Numbered from the stretch's first letter, positions 40,181 through 49,989 are shown. The stretch: 53,122 nucleotides of DNA from Pseudomonadales bacterium (GCA_016779585.1 JADHNI010000018.1:1-53122); one strand, 5' to 3'. Notes: a model not told the origin generated them from the sequence alone. Numbers and translations are program-made.

Positions 40181-42027
40181 GACAGGCTGCTCCGGCGACC
40201 CAATCCCAGAATGCGAAAGGCTAGCAACAGTCCGGTAAGAAGCAGCGGCATTACCAGGATGTTCACAATCTTCAGCATACTTCCCAACTGTTCTATGTCC
40301 TTGTCCAGCTGATGGCGAACGTCCCTCAACTCCTTGCGGATACGCAGCTTTTCATCCTGGAACTGAAGCAGCGCAGCTTCCTGTTCCGGGGTCAGTGTCA
40401 ACAGACCGTCCTCAATTCGGGTTGATTCAAGTTCCGCCAGCTGACGTTCCGTCTCTGACAGCTGCGCCTGCAGGTCCTCCGCGCTCTGCAAGTATTGTGC
40501 TTCTGCTTCGCGTCGAAGGTTTTCAACCACTTCAAAGGGGCGCGTGTACTGACCTCGGGAGCGGACATCAATCAGCGCACTACTGCCTGACAGATTGTCA
40601 ACCAGATTGGTGACGAAACTGCCATTGTCTGCAAATGCACTGGCAATCTGCTGACCAAAGAAGTTCTGAACCTGCACCCACAGCCGGTCTGACAACACAT
40701 CGGAATCAGCAACGACAACCACCTGCAGTTCTTCAGTTGCTGACAGGTGTTGCCCAACCTCACTTTCTCCGGGTGGCCCCTCAGGAAAAGCGCTGGCGGC
40801 TTTGCCGGACAGGCGAACCGCCGCAACCAGCGGTTCGCCAGCGGAGGAAAATCCGGGAATCAATTCTTCGGGGTTCTGCAGGAACTGGAACTGGATAGTA
40901 TCCAGTGCACCTCCCTGATCACTGGAAACAATAAGCGGCTCTGCTCTGACACCCTCCACTGAATCAATATCGAGAATACCGACCGTCGACATGTTGATGA
41001 TTTCAAGATCGGCAGTCACCACGTCTTCACGGCCCAGGTACTCCGGTGTAAAACCAACAATACCGAGGTGGCGCACTGGCCGACCATCTGCACCACCTAC
41101 CAGGAGAGCTACAGCCGGGTCACCCAGCACCTGACCTTCGCGCATGGATACGCCCCAGGCTTCTGTCAGTCGATTGAGGTTTGAGCTGCTGCCGCCTGGC
41201 ATCTGCATTCCAGGTGACTCAGGCTGATCCATTTCTGCTAACGGATCAATAAAGGCGATAAGTTTGCCTCCCACCATCACAAACTGATCAACGGCATAGA
41301 TATCTGTTTCGGACAAGCCCTTTGGGTGGACCAGCAACAACAGATTAATGCCGGAGAGGGATTCCGAATCAAGCTCCTCCAGCGTATCGATCTGAAACAG
41401 CTCTTCGAGTTGGTCACGGAACACCCAGCCGGGAACCTGCTGGAAAGTCCGCGGGTCAACGCTCGACTCCACGGGAATGCCCGAGTATATCCCCAGGGTC
41501 GGCCGGTCCTCTGCGCCAAGCGAATGGATCAGCTTGGTCACATCGTATTCCAGGAATTCTTCCCTGTCCGGCTGGAAGAAAGCGATGACCTCCTCGCCGT
41601 CGAGGGCATTGGTGCCTGCCAGACCGAAATAGAGCTCATCGCCTGCCTGGTTCACCGGCACACTTTGCAGGCCAAAGCTCGCTGCCTGGTCCTCTTCTTC
41701 AGAAAAGGGTTCCGGATCAATCACGGTCAGGCGGATATTACCCCCGGCAATCAGTTCATATTCCTCCAGCATTTCCTGAACCCGGCGGGCGTAGGCTCGC
41801 AGTGAAGTCAGGTCCTGGCTGACCTTGCCGGAGAAAAAGAAGTACAGGTTGATCGGCTCTTCAAGCTCACCAATAATTTCACGGGTACCGTCTGACACCG
41901 TGTAAAGGTTATTCTCTGTCAGGTCGACCCTGACACCACTGGCCATGTAGTTATTCACGACGGTGAACAGCAGGAATGTCACCAGCACGAGGATCAATGA
42001 CAGTGTCGCATTCAGTTTCATCTTCAC
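40177..42027 (-). CDS. GldG-like auxiliary component of ABC transporter
   Basis: This 616-residue protein has an N-terminal helix (LILVLVTFLLFTVVNNYMA) and a large periplasmic GldG/IFT52-like domain (GEVIAFFQPDREEFLEYDV, GINLLLLVHPKGLS). Then comes a coiled coil at about 500-580 (LQAQLSETERQLAELE) and a final helix near the C-terminus (IVNILVMPLLLTGLLL). In Bacteroidetes, GldG belongs to the gliding/secretion ABC complex GldAFG; in gammaproteobacteria the homologues are of unknown function and not linked to gliding. It overlaps both neighbours by 4 bases. Confidence 0.9.
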   Translation of the reverse strand: MKMKLNATLSLILVLVTFLLFTVVNNYMASGVRVDLTENNLYTVSDGTREIIGELEEPINLYFFFSGKVSQDLTSLRAYARRVQEMLEEYELIAGGNIRLTVIDPEPFSEEEDQAASFGLQSVPVNQAGDELYFGLAGTNALDGEEVIAFFQPDREEFLEYDVTKLIHSLGAEDRPTLGIYSGIPVESSVDPRTFQQVPGWVFRDQLEELFQIDTLEELDSESLSGINLLLLVHPKGLSETDIYAVDQFVMVGGKLIAFIDPLAEMDQPESPGMQMPGGSSSNLNRLTEAWGVSMREGQVLGDPAVALLVGGADGRPVRHLGIVGFTPEYLGREDVVTADLEIINMSTVGILDIDSVEGVRAEPLIVSSDQGGALDTIQFQFLQNPEELIPGFSSAGEPLVAAVRLSGKAASAFPEGPPGESEVGQHLSATEELQVVVVADSDVLSDRLWVQVQNFFGQQIASAFADNGSFVTNLVDNLSGSSALIDVRSRGQYTRPFEVVENLRREAEAQYLQSAEDLQAQLSETERQLAELESTRIEDGLLTLTPEQEAALLQFQDEKLRIRKELRDVRHQLDKDIEQLGSMLKIVNILVMPLLLTGLLLAFRILGLGRRSSLS

Positions 42028-42755
42028 CCTCCCTTTTTCACATCAAGGACGATTGAAGTCGCGGCGAGCCAGGCAAGAATCATCGAAACAAAGTAGAGGA
42101 AGTCATTCAGACTCAGGACCCCCCTGGAGATGGCGTTAAAATGTGTCAGGAAACTCAGTGAAGCCACCATGTCCACCACACTGAGCGGTAACCACCCCCG
42201 AACGACATCCAGCACCAGCGGGAATCCAGCCATGACAAACATCAGGGTGACGAAACCGCAGAGCACAAAGGCCACGACCTGGCTGCGAGTAAGCGCCGAC
42301 ATGCAGGAACCAATCGCCAGGAAGCCGCCCGCCATCAACCAGCTACCGAGGTAGCTGGCAAAGATGACGCCATTGTCAGGCTCACCAAGAAAGTTCACGG
42401 TAATCCAGATCGGAAAGGTCAACAGCAGAGCCATACCCGCGAACAACCAGGCTGCAAGGAATTTACCCAGCACAATATCCCAGCGCGACAGCGGCAGGGT
42501 CATGAGGAGTTCCAGTGTGCCTGACTTGCGTTCCTCCGACCACAGACGCATGGATATTGCGGGGATCAGGAACAGGTAAAGCCAGGGGTGAAAACTGAAG
42601 AAGGGCACCAGGTCAGCCTGTTGCCGTTCAAAGAAGTTACCCACATAAAACGTAAAAACGCCGGCCAGAACCAGGAAGATAAAAATAAAAACGTATGCCA
42701 CTGGCGTAGCAAAGTAACCCGCCAGCTCACGCTTCAACACAACACTGATATTCAT
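42024..42755 (-). CDS. ABC-2 type permease, GldF-like
   Basis: This 243-residue integral membrane protein has six helices (for example VAYVFIFIFLVLAGVFTFYV, FLAAWLFAGMALLLTFPI) and the conserved RLWSEERKSGTLELLMTLP block of ABC-2 permeases. It forms the channel for the ATPase encoded just upstream and for the GldG-like protein downstream. The substrate is unknown. It is coupled to both neighbours through ATGA overlaps. Confidence 0.93.
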   Translation of the reverse strand: MNISVVLKRELAGYFATPVAYVFIFIFLVLAGVFTFYVGNFFERQQADLVPFFSFHPWLYLFLIPAISMRLWSEERKSGTLELLMTLPLSRWDIVLGKFLAAWLFAGMALLLTFPIWITVNFLGEPDNGVIFASYLGSWLMAGGFLAIGSCMSALTRSQVVAFVLCGFVTLMFVMAGFPLVLDVVRGWLPLSVVDMVASLSFLTHFNAISRGVLSLNDFLYFVSMILAWLAATSIVLDVKKGG

Positions 42756-43678
42756 TGCGTCTCGCCCTCCGTCAGTTTTCGGAAGACATCTTCGAGGCGC
42801 CCCTGTTCAACAAATGCAGCATTCACCTGGACATCCTGTTCACGCACAAAAGACATGACCCGGGCAAAAAAGTCAGTGATACCTTCCCCAGGAATGAGCG
42901 TGACCCGGTCATCCTCCCGTTCGAGGGCGGATACACCTTCTATCGAATCCAGCGAGGAAACCAATGCATCACTGATATCCGGGAGTTCCAGTGTCACAGC
43001 GCCGTGATGTCGACTGAGCGCGAGAAGGGCTTCCGGTGCACCGTCAGACACGATCGAACCACCAGCGAGGACCATGACGCGATTGCACACCGCCGTCACC
43101 TCCTCGAGGATATGGGTCGAGACAATAACAATTTTTTCTTCCGAGAGTCCCTTGATCATCTGTCGGACCTCGTGTTTCTGGTTTGGGTCCAGACCATCGG
43201 TGGGTTCATCCAGGATCAGCACATCAGGGTCATGCAGGATGGCCTGCGCCATCCCTACCCTGCGTTTGAATCCCTTCGACAGGGTTTCGATCTTCTGGTG
43301 AAGGACACCCTCCAGCGACATGGTTGCTGCTGCTTTGCTGACCGCCTGATCACGCGCCTCTCCTGAAAGCCCACGAGCCTTAGCGATAAACTTCAGGAAC
43401 CCTAGGGGCGTCATCTCCTCGTAGGCTGGCGCCCCTTCGGGCAGGTAACCTATATGAGACTGGGCAGCCAACGTTTCTGACCAGACATCGTTGCCCCAGA
43501 TACGGACTTCACCGGAGGTAGGCCTGAGATAACCCGTGAGCATCTTCATGGTCGTGGACTTGCCTGCACCGTTCGGCCCGAGAAAGCCGAGGATTTCACC
43601 AGGAACAAGTTTAAAACTCAGGTCTTCTACCGCGATGAAGTCACCGTAGTGTTTCGAAAGATGACTGACTTCAATCAT
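42752..43678 (-). CDS. ABC transporter ATP-binding protein, GldA-like
   Basis: This 308-residue ATPase has Walker A GPNGAGKSTTMKML, the signature LSKGFKRRVGMAQA (a common variant of LSGGQ) and Walker B VLILDEPTDGLDP. Its C-terminal regulatory part is of the DrrA/GldA type. It is the first gene of a five-gene minus-strand operon (ATPase, permease, GldG-like, DUF4340, enoyl-CoA hydratase). The 263-base upstream region holds a small CAGGG/CCCTG hairpin at 43786-43801 and no clear promoter. Confidence 0.95.
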   Translation of the reverse strand: MIEVSHLSKHYGDFIAVEDLSFKLVPGEILGFLGPNGAGKSTTMKMLTGYLRPTSGEVRIWGNDVWSETLAAQSHIGYLPEGAPAYEEMTPLGFLKFIAKARGLSGEARDQAVSKAAATMSLEGVLHQKIETLSKGFKRRVGMAQAILHDPDVLILDEPTDGLDPNQKHEVRQMIKGLSEEKIVIVSTHILEEVTAVCNRVMVLAGGSIVSDGAPEALLALSRHHGAVTLELPDISDALVSSLDSIEGVSALEREDDRVTLIPGEGITDFFARVMSFVREQDVQVNAAFVEQGRLEDVFRKLTEGETQ

Positions 43679-43941
43679 GAAGTACCTGTACCTCTATTTG
43701 TTTCTTGAAAAAGACCGGCATAGTAAATCCACGATAGATAGACCTCAACTTTTACGATTTTCTCCCTTGAACGTTTTTGGACGAACAGGGAACTTACCCT
43801 GGATACCTGCTTTTTGGGGGAAGGAGTCTGTGGCGTTTGGCCGTATCCTCCAGTTGGCCGCTGTCCGGGGGGCAGCACGCTACAGGCTCACCTGAAGTCT
43901 CATGTTGAGATGGGCGTCAGTTCTTGCCAATATCGCGGGTC

Positions 43942-44169
43942 ATGAACACACCGCGCAAAGAACGAATCTCCAAAGAAGAAGCGCTGAACTTCCTGCTGAC
44001 GCATATCATCGTTGAACGGGGAGAATCACTTATGCTGGACCAGCTGACGCTGTTCAATCTCACCAACCTGGCCCAGCAGGCAGTTAAACAGATTTCCGAA
44101 TCGGAAGGGATCATCCCGCACGAGGTGATCGAGACCCTTGCGGCAGAGTTCATGGAGAACAATGCATGA
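43942..44169 (+). CDS. Small hypothetical protein (75 aa)
   Basis: It starts MNTPRKERISKEEALNFLLT and ends ETLAAEFMENNA. It is helical and charged, without signal or membrane segment. The family is not recognised. ATG 43942 is preferred to an upstream TTG because the extra residues look non-conserved. Its last bases overlap the ATG of the HAD phosphatase gene, so the two are co-translated. The helix pattern suggests a small partner or regulator, but that is not proven. Confidence 0.7.
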   Translation: MNTPRKERISKEEALNFLLTHIIVERGESLMLDQLTLFNLTNLAQQAVKQISESEGIIPHEVIETLAAEFMENNA

Positions 44170-44822
44170 GCATAGAGCTGATCAACAATCCCGTTGCGGC
44201 TATCTTTGACCTTGATGGCACCCTGCTGGATACAGAGCCTCTGTACACCGATGCCGTGCAGAAAGTACTCGACCCCTTCGGAGCCACCTATACGATGGCC
44301 TTGAAACGAAAAGTCATGGGCGGTGACTCACGCAGGAGCGCACAATTGACGATCGAAGAGTTTGATCTCCCAATGACGCCGGAGGAATTGCTGGCGGCGA
44401 GGGAGGTTCATCTTAAAAAACTGTTCCGGCATGCCCCGGAAATTAACGGTGCTGGCCTCTACATCAAACACCTGGCCAGCCAGGGCATTCCAACCGGGAT
44501 TGCCACCAGCTCACACAGTCACCTGTGTGAACTGAAAATCAGCCACCGGGACTGGACACCACTTATATCAGAGATTGTCTGTGGCAATGATGAATCTCTC
44601 AGCCGCGGCAAGCCTGAACCGGATATCTTCCTGCTGTGCGCACAAAGGATGGGCGTTGACCCTGCGCGAACACTGGCCTTCGAGGATTCAAGAAACGGTG
44701 TGCTCGCCGCCAAGGCTGCGGGTATGACCGTTGTTGCCATTGAAAGTCCCTATACGACGCCGGAAGACCTGGCCGAGGCGGACGTCATCATCCCCGACTA
44801 CCACCTCCTGCTGGCCAGCTAG
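44166..44822 (+). CDS. HAD-superfamily phosphatase
   Basis: This 218-residue enzyme of the beta-phosphoglucomutase/GS1-like branch has the nucleophile motif FDLDGTLLDTEP (two Asp), GIATSSHS in motif II, the Lys of SRGKPEPDIF and the acidic FEDSRNGV of motif IV. An alpha-helical cap lies at about residues 25-95. It dephosphorylates a small phosphomonoester, possibly a sugar phosphate or pseudouridine 5'-phosphate; the substrate is not known. Its stop overlaps the end of the convergent phaR gene by 4 bases. Confidence 0.92.
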   Translation: MSIELINNPVAAIFDLDGTLLDTEPLYTDAVQKVLDPFGATYTMALKRKVMGGDSRRSAQLTIEEFDLPMTPEELLAAREVHLKKLFRHAPEINGAGLYIKHLASQGIPTGIATSSHSHLCELKISHRDWTPLISEIVCGNDESLSRGKPEPDIFLLCAQRMGVDPARTLAFEDSRNGVLAAKAAGMTVVAIESPYTTPEDLAEADVIIPDYHLLLAS

Positions 44823-45328
44823 TCGTTGTTGGGTGCCTGGTCTTTTTGGGGTTCCTGTTCAGGCTTTTCCTGTCGGGGTGGCTCCTGTACGGAGCGGTCC
44901 GGTCTCATGGCTGATCCAGCCATACGATTCCAGAACTCCATGTTCTGTTCCATCGCATTGCGCATGAGCTTCAGGGGATCTCCACTGGTCAGGTCACGCA
45001 CGCTTCGCTGGTAACGATCCTGGTGCTCAAGAAAGGTCGTGATGCTCTGTTCAATATAACGTCCGACAATGCTTTGCATCGCATCCCCATAGAATCGGAT
45101 CAGCTGCTCGAGTACCCGATTAGTCAGGATGGGTTCATGACCTTCCCCTTCCTGCTCGGAGATAATCTGCATCAGGACAGTTCTAGTCAGGTCCTTCCCT
45201 GTTTTTGAGTCGACTACCGTGATGGATTCACCGTTCAGGATGATCTTTCGGATGTCCTCGACGGTCACGTACTTGCTTTCTTCGATGTCGTAAAGACGAC
45301 GATTCGGATACTTCTTGAATGCTCGCAT
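44819..45328 (-). CDS. phaR: Polyhydroxyalkanoate synthesis repressor PhaR
   Basis: The 169-residue DNA-binding repressor has the strongly conserved start MRAFKKYPNRRLYDIEESK, a PHB_acc domain at about 1-105 (SKTGKDLTRTVLMQIISEQ) and a charged Pro/Gln-rich tail. It senses PHA granules and represses phasin and PHA-synthesis genes. From ATG 45328, AAGGG lies upstream. No phaC or phasin gene is in the window, so the polymer genes must be elsewhere. It is divergent from the DUF6489 gene 141 bases away. Confidence 0.93.
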   Translation of the reverse strand: MRAFKKYPNRRLYDIEESKYVTVEDIRKIILNGESITVVDSKTGKDLTRTVLMQIISEQEGEGHEPILTNRVLEQLIRFYGDAMQSIVGRYIEQSITTFLEHQDRYQRSVRDLTSGDPLKLMRNAMEQNMEFWNRMAGSAMRPDRSVQEPPRQEKPEQEPQKDQAPNND

Positions 45329-45469
45329 GATCACCCTTAACGGTTTTTGTGCAATGAACAATGAAGTTTCGCCAGTTTCCGTCTAAGTTGCAAATAGCCG
45401 GGACATGCTGCTAAATTGTTGCGCTGCAGCATGCCGGAATTCCCGGCAAACTGCCAGGAGGGACAAAAC

Positions 45470-45739
45470 ATGAAAATCACCATCGACTTCGATGTCACAC
45501 CCGAAGAACTTCGCCAGTTCCTGGGCCTGCCAAACGTGGAAGGACTACAGGAAGAAATGCTGAAAGCTGCCCAGAAACAAATGGCGGAATCAGGCCAGAC
45601 CATGTTCAACGAGATGGTCACCGGCGCCGTGCAACCCATGCTTGCCTACCAGCAGTGGCTGCAGCGCATGATGACCGGCAACGCGCGAAACCAGTCAGGC
45701 GATGAGCCGGATAACAATGTGGCAGACAGCAAGGAATGA
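45470..45739 (+). CDS. DUF6489 family protein
   Basis: This is an 89-residue helical protein starting MKITIDFDVTPEELRQFLGL, with a long middle helix and a flexible acidic tail (GDEPDNNVADSKE). This N-terminus is typical of DUF6489. The family often sits by PHA-related genes; here phaR is divergent from it. A strong AGGAGG lies 8 bases before the ATG. Its stop overlaps the SDR start (ATGA). It might be a granule- or phasin-like helper, but its function is unknown. Confidence 0.85.
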   Translation: MKITIDFDVTPEELRQFLGLPNVEGLQEEMLKAAQKQMAESGQTMFNEMVTGAVQPMLAYQQWLQRMMTGNARNQSGDEPDNNVADSKE

Positions 45740-46506
45740 GTCGCGGAACCGTCCTTATCACGGGTGCGTCCTCCGGGATCGGTGAGGCACTGGCGCGAAA
45801 GTTTCATGATGAGGGTTTTGACCTGGTCATTACAGCCAGGCGCACCGACAAGCTGGAAGCACTGAAAGCGGAACTTTCCAGGCAGGACGTTACCGTCATT
45901 GGCTCCGACCTTGCTTCAAATGCCGGGATCAGCGCGTTTATCGAGGAACTGTCACCACACGCAAACACCGTGGACATTGTGATCAACAATGCCGGGATGA
46001 TGGTGGAAGGCAACTTTACGGAACTCAGCGACGATGACATCACACGCACGATCAGCCTGAACATAACAGCGCTGACCCGGATTACCCGCTACTTCGCCGG
46101 GGAGATGAAATCCCGGGGACATGGTCGAATTGTCAATGTCGCTTCTGTGGCAGCGTTTCATCCGGTGCCTGGCATGGACCTTTATGCCGCAACAAAGGCC
46201 TTTGTACTTTCCCTTTCCGAATCACTGGCGGAAAACCTGCGTGCTTCGGGTGTCAGCGTAACGGCTGTCTGCCCTGGCCTGACGAAAACCGAGATGGTTG
46301 ACCAGGGCCTTGCAGCCACCCTGCCTCCGTTCATGATGTCGACAGTCGAAGAGGTCGCTCGCGAAACTTTTGATGCTGTCATGAACCGCGAGGTCATCCG
46401 CGTACCGGGTCCGGCAAACCAGATTGCACTGACCTGGGCGCAGCACCAGCCCCGATGGCTGGTTCGAGGGCTGGGCGGACTGGCCGCCAGATTCTCAAAA
46501 AACTGA
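45736..46506 (+). CDS. SDR family oxidoreductase
   Basis: This 256-residue short-chain dehydrogenase has the NAD(P) loop TGASSGIGEALA, NNAG (IVINNAGMMVEG), the catalytic YAATK (Tyr/Lys) with Ser in NVASVAAFHP, and PGLTKTEM. The Arg after beta-2 (TARR) suggests NADP(H). The C-terminal 40 residues (PNQIALTWAQHQPRW-like) are typical of the DltE/YqjQ-type subfamily, which lacks a defined substrate. It is coupled to the DUF6489 gene by a 4-base overlap. Confidence 0.92.
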   Translation: MSRGTVLITGASSGIGEALARKFHDEGFDLVITARRTDKLEALKAELSRQDVTVIGSDLASNAGISAFIEELSPHANTVDIVINNAGMMVEGNFTELSDDDITRTISLNITALTRITRYFAGEMKSRGHGRIVNVASVAAFHPVPGMDLYAATKAFVLSLSESLAENLRASGVSVTAVCPGLTKTEMVDQGLAATLPPFMMSTVEEVARETFDAVMNREVIRVPGPANQIALTWAQHQPRWLVRGLGGLAARFSKN

Positions 46507-46566
46507 CCGCGCCGCGGCATTGGTGTAAAGTTTCCGCATCCCCAATTTCGCCTTGCCACAAACGTC

Positions 46567-47424
46567 ATGAAGAAGCTGCTTATTGTCCTGTTGATGCTGC
46601 TGCCACTTGCTACCCAGGCAGAGCAGATCGACTGCAACGACCGCGCTAATGAAGTGCGCATGTCCGACCGCCTCGATGAAGCGATAGACGTCCTTGGCGA
46701 TTGCCTGTCAGAGGAACTGAACCGCGTTGCACGTACCTACCTGCTACTGGGTCTCACCTACTACGACGCAAAAGAGCAGAACAAAGCAATTGCAAACTAC
46801 TCAAAAGCCATCGAGTTTGCACCGAACTATGTCACCGCGTTCGCCAACCGTGGTCTCAGCTATTCCATGAAAGGAAACTACAAGGACGCTCTGGAGGATT
46901 TTGATAAAGCTATCGACCTTGATCCGGGCTATATGCAGGCTTACTACTTCCGAGCATTCGCGCATCAGAGAGAGGGTAATCACCAACGTGCCATAGAAGA
47001 TTTCACCACTGCACTGACCATGACCAGCGATACCAGTGAGATGGCATCTATCTACTACAGTCGGGGTCGAGCCAACAAAGAGCTGAAGCGTTACGACGAT
47101 GCTTATTCTGACTACGGCGAAGCCATTTCCCTGAAGCCAGATGATGCTGATTTCTATTATTCAAGAGCACTACTGCATCACCAGCGCAAGGATCACGATG
47201 CAGCGATCGCCGACTATTCAAGAACCATTGAACTCAACGACCAGCATGCCCGCGCCTATTACAACCGGGGCCTCTGTATCGAAAAGCAGGCACGGACTTC
47301 CTGGCGATTCGCGATTTTGAAGCGGCAACTGACATCGAACCTTCTTTTGCACGAGCATATGCAAACCGCGGATACACCTACATGATCCCGGTAATACCAC
47401 TGCTCTTTATACTGGCGTTGGGCT
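46567..47424 (+). pseudogene. TPR-repeat protein with 1-base frameshift near 47290
   Basis: The frame from ATG 46567 encodes a signal peptide (MKKLLIVLLMLLPLATQAEQ) and about six tetratricopeptide repeats (for example YSKAIEFAPNYVTAFANRGL). After GLCIEKQ at about 47289 the frame becomes nonsense (ARTSWRFAILKRQ). Adding one G to the GG at 47289-47290 restores TDFLAIRDFEAATDIEPSF, then ARAYANRGY and a C-terminal helix IPVIPLLFILALG, ending at TAA 47424. It was or is a periplasmic or inner-membrane-anchored TPR scaffold. The damage is either a true deletion or a sequencing error in a short G-run. Confidence 0.85.
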
Positions 47425-47438
47425 AAACCAGCCCCTTC

Positions 47439-47497
47439 AACCGTTCGTCGGACCGTTAGTCGGTGGTACCAGCGGGAAGGCGACGAATGGTCGACCA
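47439..47497. repeat. Inverted repeats between TPR and kinase genes
   Basis: CCGTTCGTCG (47439-47448) pairs with CGACGAATGG (47479-47488) with one G-T wobble. Overlapping it is a perfect 14-base palindrome AATGGTCGACCATT (47484-47497). This could be an operator or a hairpin in the leader of the following gene; no T-run is present. Confidence 0.4.
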
Positions 47498-47573
47498 TTC
47501 TGTGACGTACTTCAAAACGCGCAACACGATATTCCAATAACCTGTCATTCCTCAATTAACGGCGAGTAATGAC

Positions 47574-47768
47574 ATGTACATCAGAAAGTTCCTGAAATGG
47601 AGTCTGGTATTCCTGGCATTTGTTGCCTACAAGCATATCGAAGGCAATAACGATGAGCCGGGCCGAAGCGAAGTGGTCTATATGGCTTATCACGAGAAGA
47701 ACTGGGGCTTTCATGGCACCTATTGTTCGCAAAGTGGTATTTTGGCAATAAGAGCGTTATCGATGTGA
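47574..47768 (+). CDS. Doubtful small membrane protein (64 aa)
   Basis: ATG 47574 opens a frame with one possible helix (WSLVFLAFVAYKHI) and a Gly/Tyr-rich tail. It lies between two damaged genes, with a weak ribosome site. It may be a short real protein, a gene remnant, or chance. There is no recognised family. Confidence 0.25.
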   Translation: MYIRKFLKWSLVFLAFVAYKHIEGNNDEPGRSEVVYMAYHEKNWGFHGTYCSQSGILAIRALSM

Positions 47769-47778
47769 ACCCCCTTTC

Positions 47779-49971
47779 ATGGATGACAGGAGTCGTCTCC
47801 TTCCTGAACACCTGATTCTCGCCAAGCAGGCTGAACTGCTGCGCGGCTTCTTCAAGCTGGTAGCACTGCTAACAACCACCGCACTTTTACTTATTGCATT
47901 CCTGACAGGATTCGCCACCGCAGAAGATATTCTCGAACCTTTCCTGCGCAACGTGGTTTGCCTGGTGGTGATTGGTGGGTTGTACCTCATCCTGGAGAAA
48001 GGCTACATACTGGCCAGTATCTACGGCACGATTATCTCCGTTGCCATTATCGCCAGCTATACGATCTACCAGGAAAGCCCAGGGAACATGCAGATGATGG
48101 CGCTCATCATGTTCCCAACCGCACTTGCCGGATTTCTGCCCAGGCGTGAACAGTTCTGGTTGGTTTACTCCCTCAACTTGTTCCTGATGTTTTTTACAGC
48201 GTGGATGCTTATTGCCATCAAGGGAATCGAGATGGAGTATCGCTCCATTGTGACCCTTGGTATGTTGCTGACGTTGCTGGCACTGGTGGTCGATTCCCTG
48301 GCCAGTTCATACCGGGACAGTATCCACACAACCCTGAACCAGCTGGTGCAGATCGAGGCGGCAGAGGAGCGACTGACGCAACTGGACCAGGACCTGGGTG
48401 TCGCGGTTTCTGAAAAAATACACGCTGAGATCGTCTCTAACCAACTGGCAAAACAGGGACGGATCGCACTGGAGGTTGCCGGAGCCGGCACCTTGAACAT
48501 CAACCTGTCCAGCGGCCTGGTCGATGCGTCCAGGGACTTTTTCGAACGTTACGGATTCCCTGCACCAGGCGATATCCAGGCTTTGTACCAGGTGATCCAC
48601 GAATCAGATCGAGCCCGATTTGAAATGCTGGTAAAAACCGACACCGCAGCAAGGGACAGAATCGAAGGCGATTTCAGAATCGCAACCAATAACACCACCT
48701 ACTGGATGTTCGTCCTGGAATCCGGCGCCACCATGGAGGGGCACGACATCCTGCAGGGCGTCGTTGTTGATGTCACATCACGAATGCTCGAACAGTAACG
48801 ACAATTTGCCGAGGATAGCAAGGCCCATGAGTCACAGCGGCTGGAAAGTCTCGGCATGCTGGCAGGCGCAATCGCCCACGATTTCAACAACCTGCTGCAT
48901 GTGATCATGCTGAATGCTGACCTGGCGAAAAAGGGACTGGCTCCTGACTCCAAGCCCGCGGTATCTATCGACCGACTTATGACGACTGTGGAGCGCGCCG
49001 CAGAACTCTGTTCTGAATTGCTTGCCTATTCAGGACGCGGTCAATTCACGATCGAGCCTTTTGACCTGCAAACAATAGTCGAGGAGATGCAGTCACTGCT
49101 GGACATATCCATACCCAAGGGCGTAAAGATTACTGTTTCCGGTGACGGCAGCGACACCGTGGTTCAGGGCGACGTGACGCAGATCCGCCAGGTTTTGATG
49201 AACCTGATTACCAACGCTGGCGAAGCAGTTGACCCAACGACTGGCGAGATCGAGGTTGAAGTAGCCAGCCGGTACTTTAATGAGGAAGCACTGCGCTCGG
49301 GCAACTACATCGAAGCGGTGGCAGCAGGTCCTTTCGTGTCCGTCACGGTGACAGACAATGGCCAGGGTATGGATACCGAGACCCTGCTACACATGTTCGA
49401 TCCCTTCTATACCACCAAAGAAACCGGGCATGGCCTGGGGCTATCTGCCGTACTGGGTATCATCAGGGGGCATGACGGAACGATTGAAATCAGTTCCACC
49501 CCGGGTCAAGGCACTACTGCAAGAGTGCTGTTACCCAAGAGTGAAGCCAGACCAGCGATAGAAAGAATTCGTAACGACGATCTACCGGCAACACGCGGGT
49601 CCGGCATTGTCCTGTTTGCAGATGACGAGTCGGATATTCGACAACTGGCGATGGTGGTGCTTGAAGATTCTGGATACCAGGTTATTGAAGCCGAAGACCG
49701 CCAGGCTGCTGTCGAATTGTTCCGCAAACACCATGAGCAACTGCACCTGGTTATCCTGGATCTGATGATGCCGGTGAAGACGGGCCTCGAAGCCTACCTG
49801 GAAATCAGTGATATCGATAAAAGTGTTCCGGTGGTGTTCTCCAGCGGATTCAACGAGAGTGACGCCCTGGATCAGCTACCACCGAAGACCCGTTCCGCGT
49901 TCCTGAAAAAGCCGTACCTGGCAGCGGAACTGAAACAGTTTGTTCTGGACATCATCGGACCACGGAACTGA
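47779..49971 (+). pseudogene. Hybrid sensor histidine kinase split by in-frame TAA at 48796
   Basis: One frame spans 731 codons with a single TAA at codon 340 (48796-48798). Before it: about six membrane helices (residues 25-175), a coiled coil and a PAS-like region ending DVTSRMLEQ. After it the same frame continues RQFAEDSKAHESQRLESLG and then the HisKA box (LAGAIAHDFNNLLH, phospho-acceptor His), an N-box NLITNAGEAV, G-boxes DNGQGMD and GHGLGLSAVLG, and a C-terminal receiver with Asp in VILDLMMP. The split falls exactly in the linker before the kinase core. ATG 48856 could give a soluble kinase-receiver fragment. A nonsense mutation or sequencing error is likely; TAA readthrough is improbable. 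Confidence 0.9.
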
Positions 49972-49989
49972 GCTCGTCGTCTCGTGGAT

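Noticed and set aside
43679..43941. A 4.5S (SRP) RNA or other housekeeping RNA in the 263-base gap
   Set aside because: The conserved GGTCAGG...GGAAGCAGC core is absent and only a weak 5-bp hairpin is seen.
48796..48798. Recoding of TAA in the hybrid kinase, by analogy with the TGA gene
   Set aside because: TAA is not a selenocysteine codon and the position is a linker without any redox residue; mutation or sequencing error is simpler.
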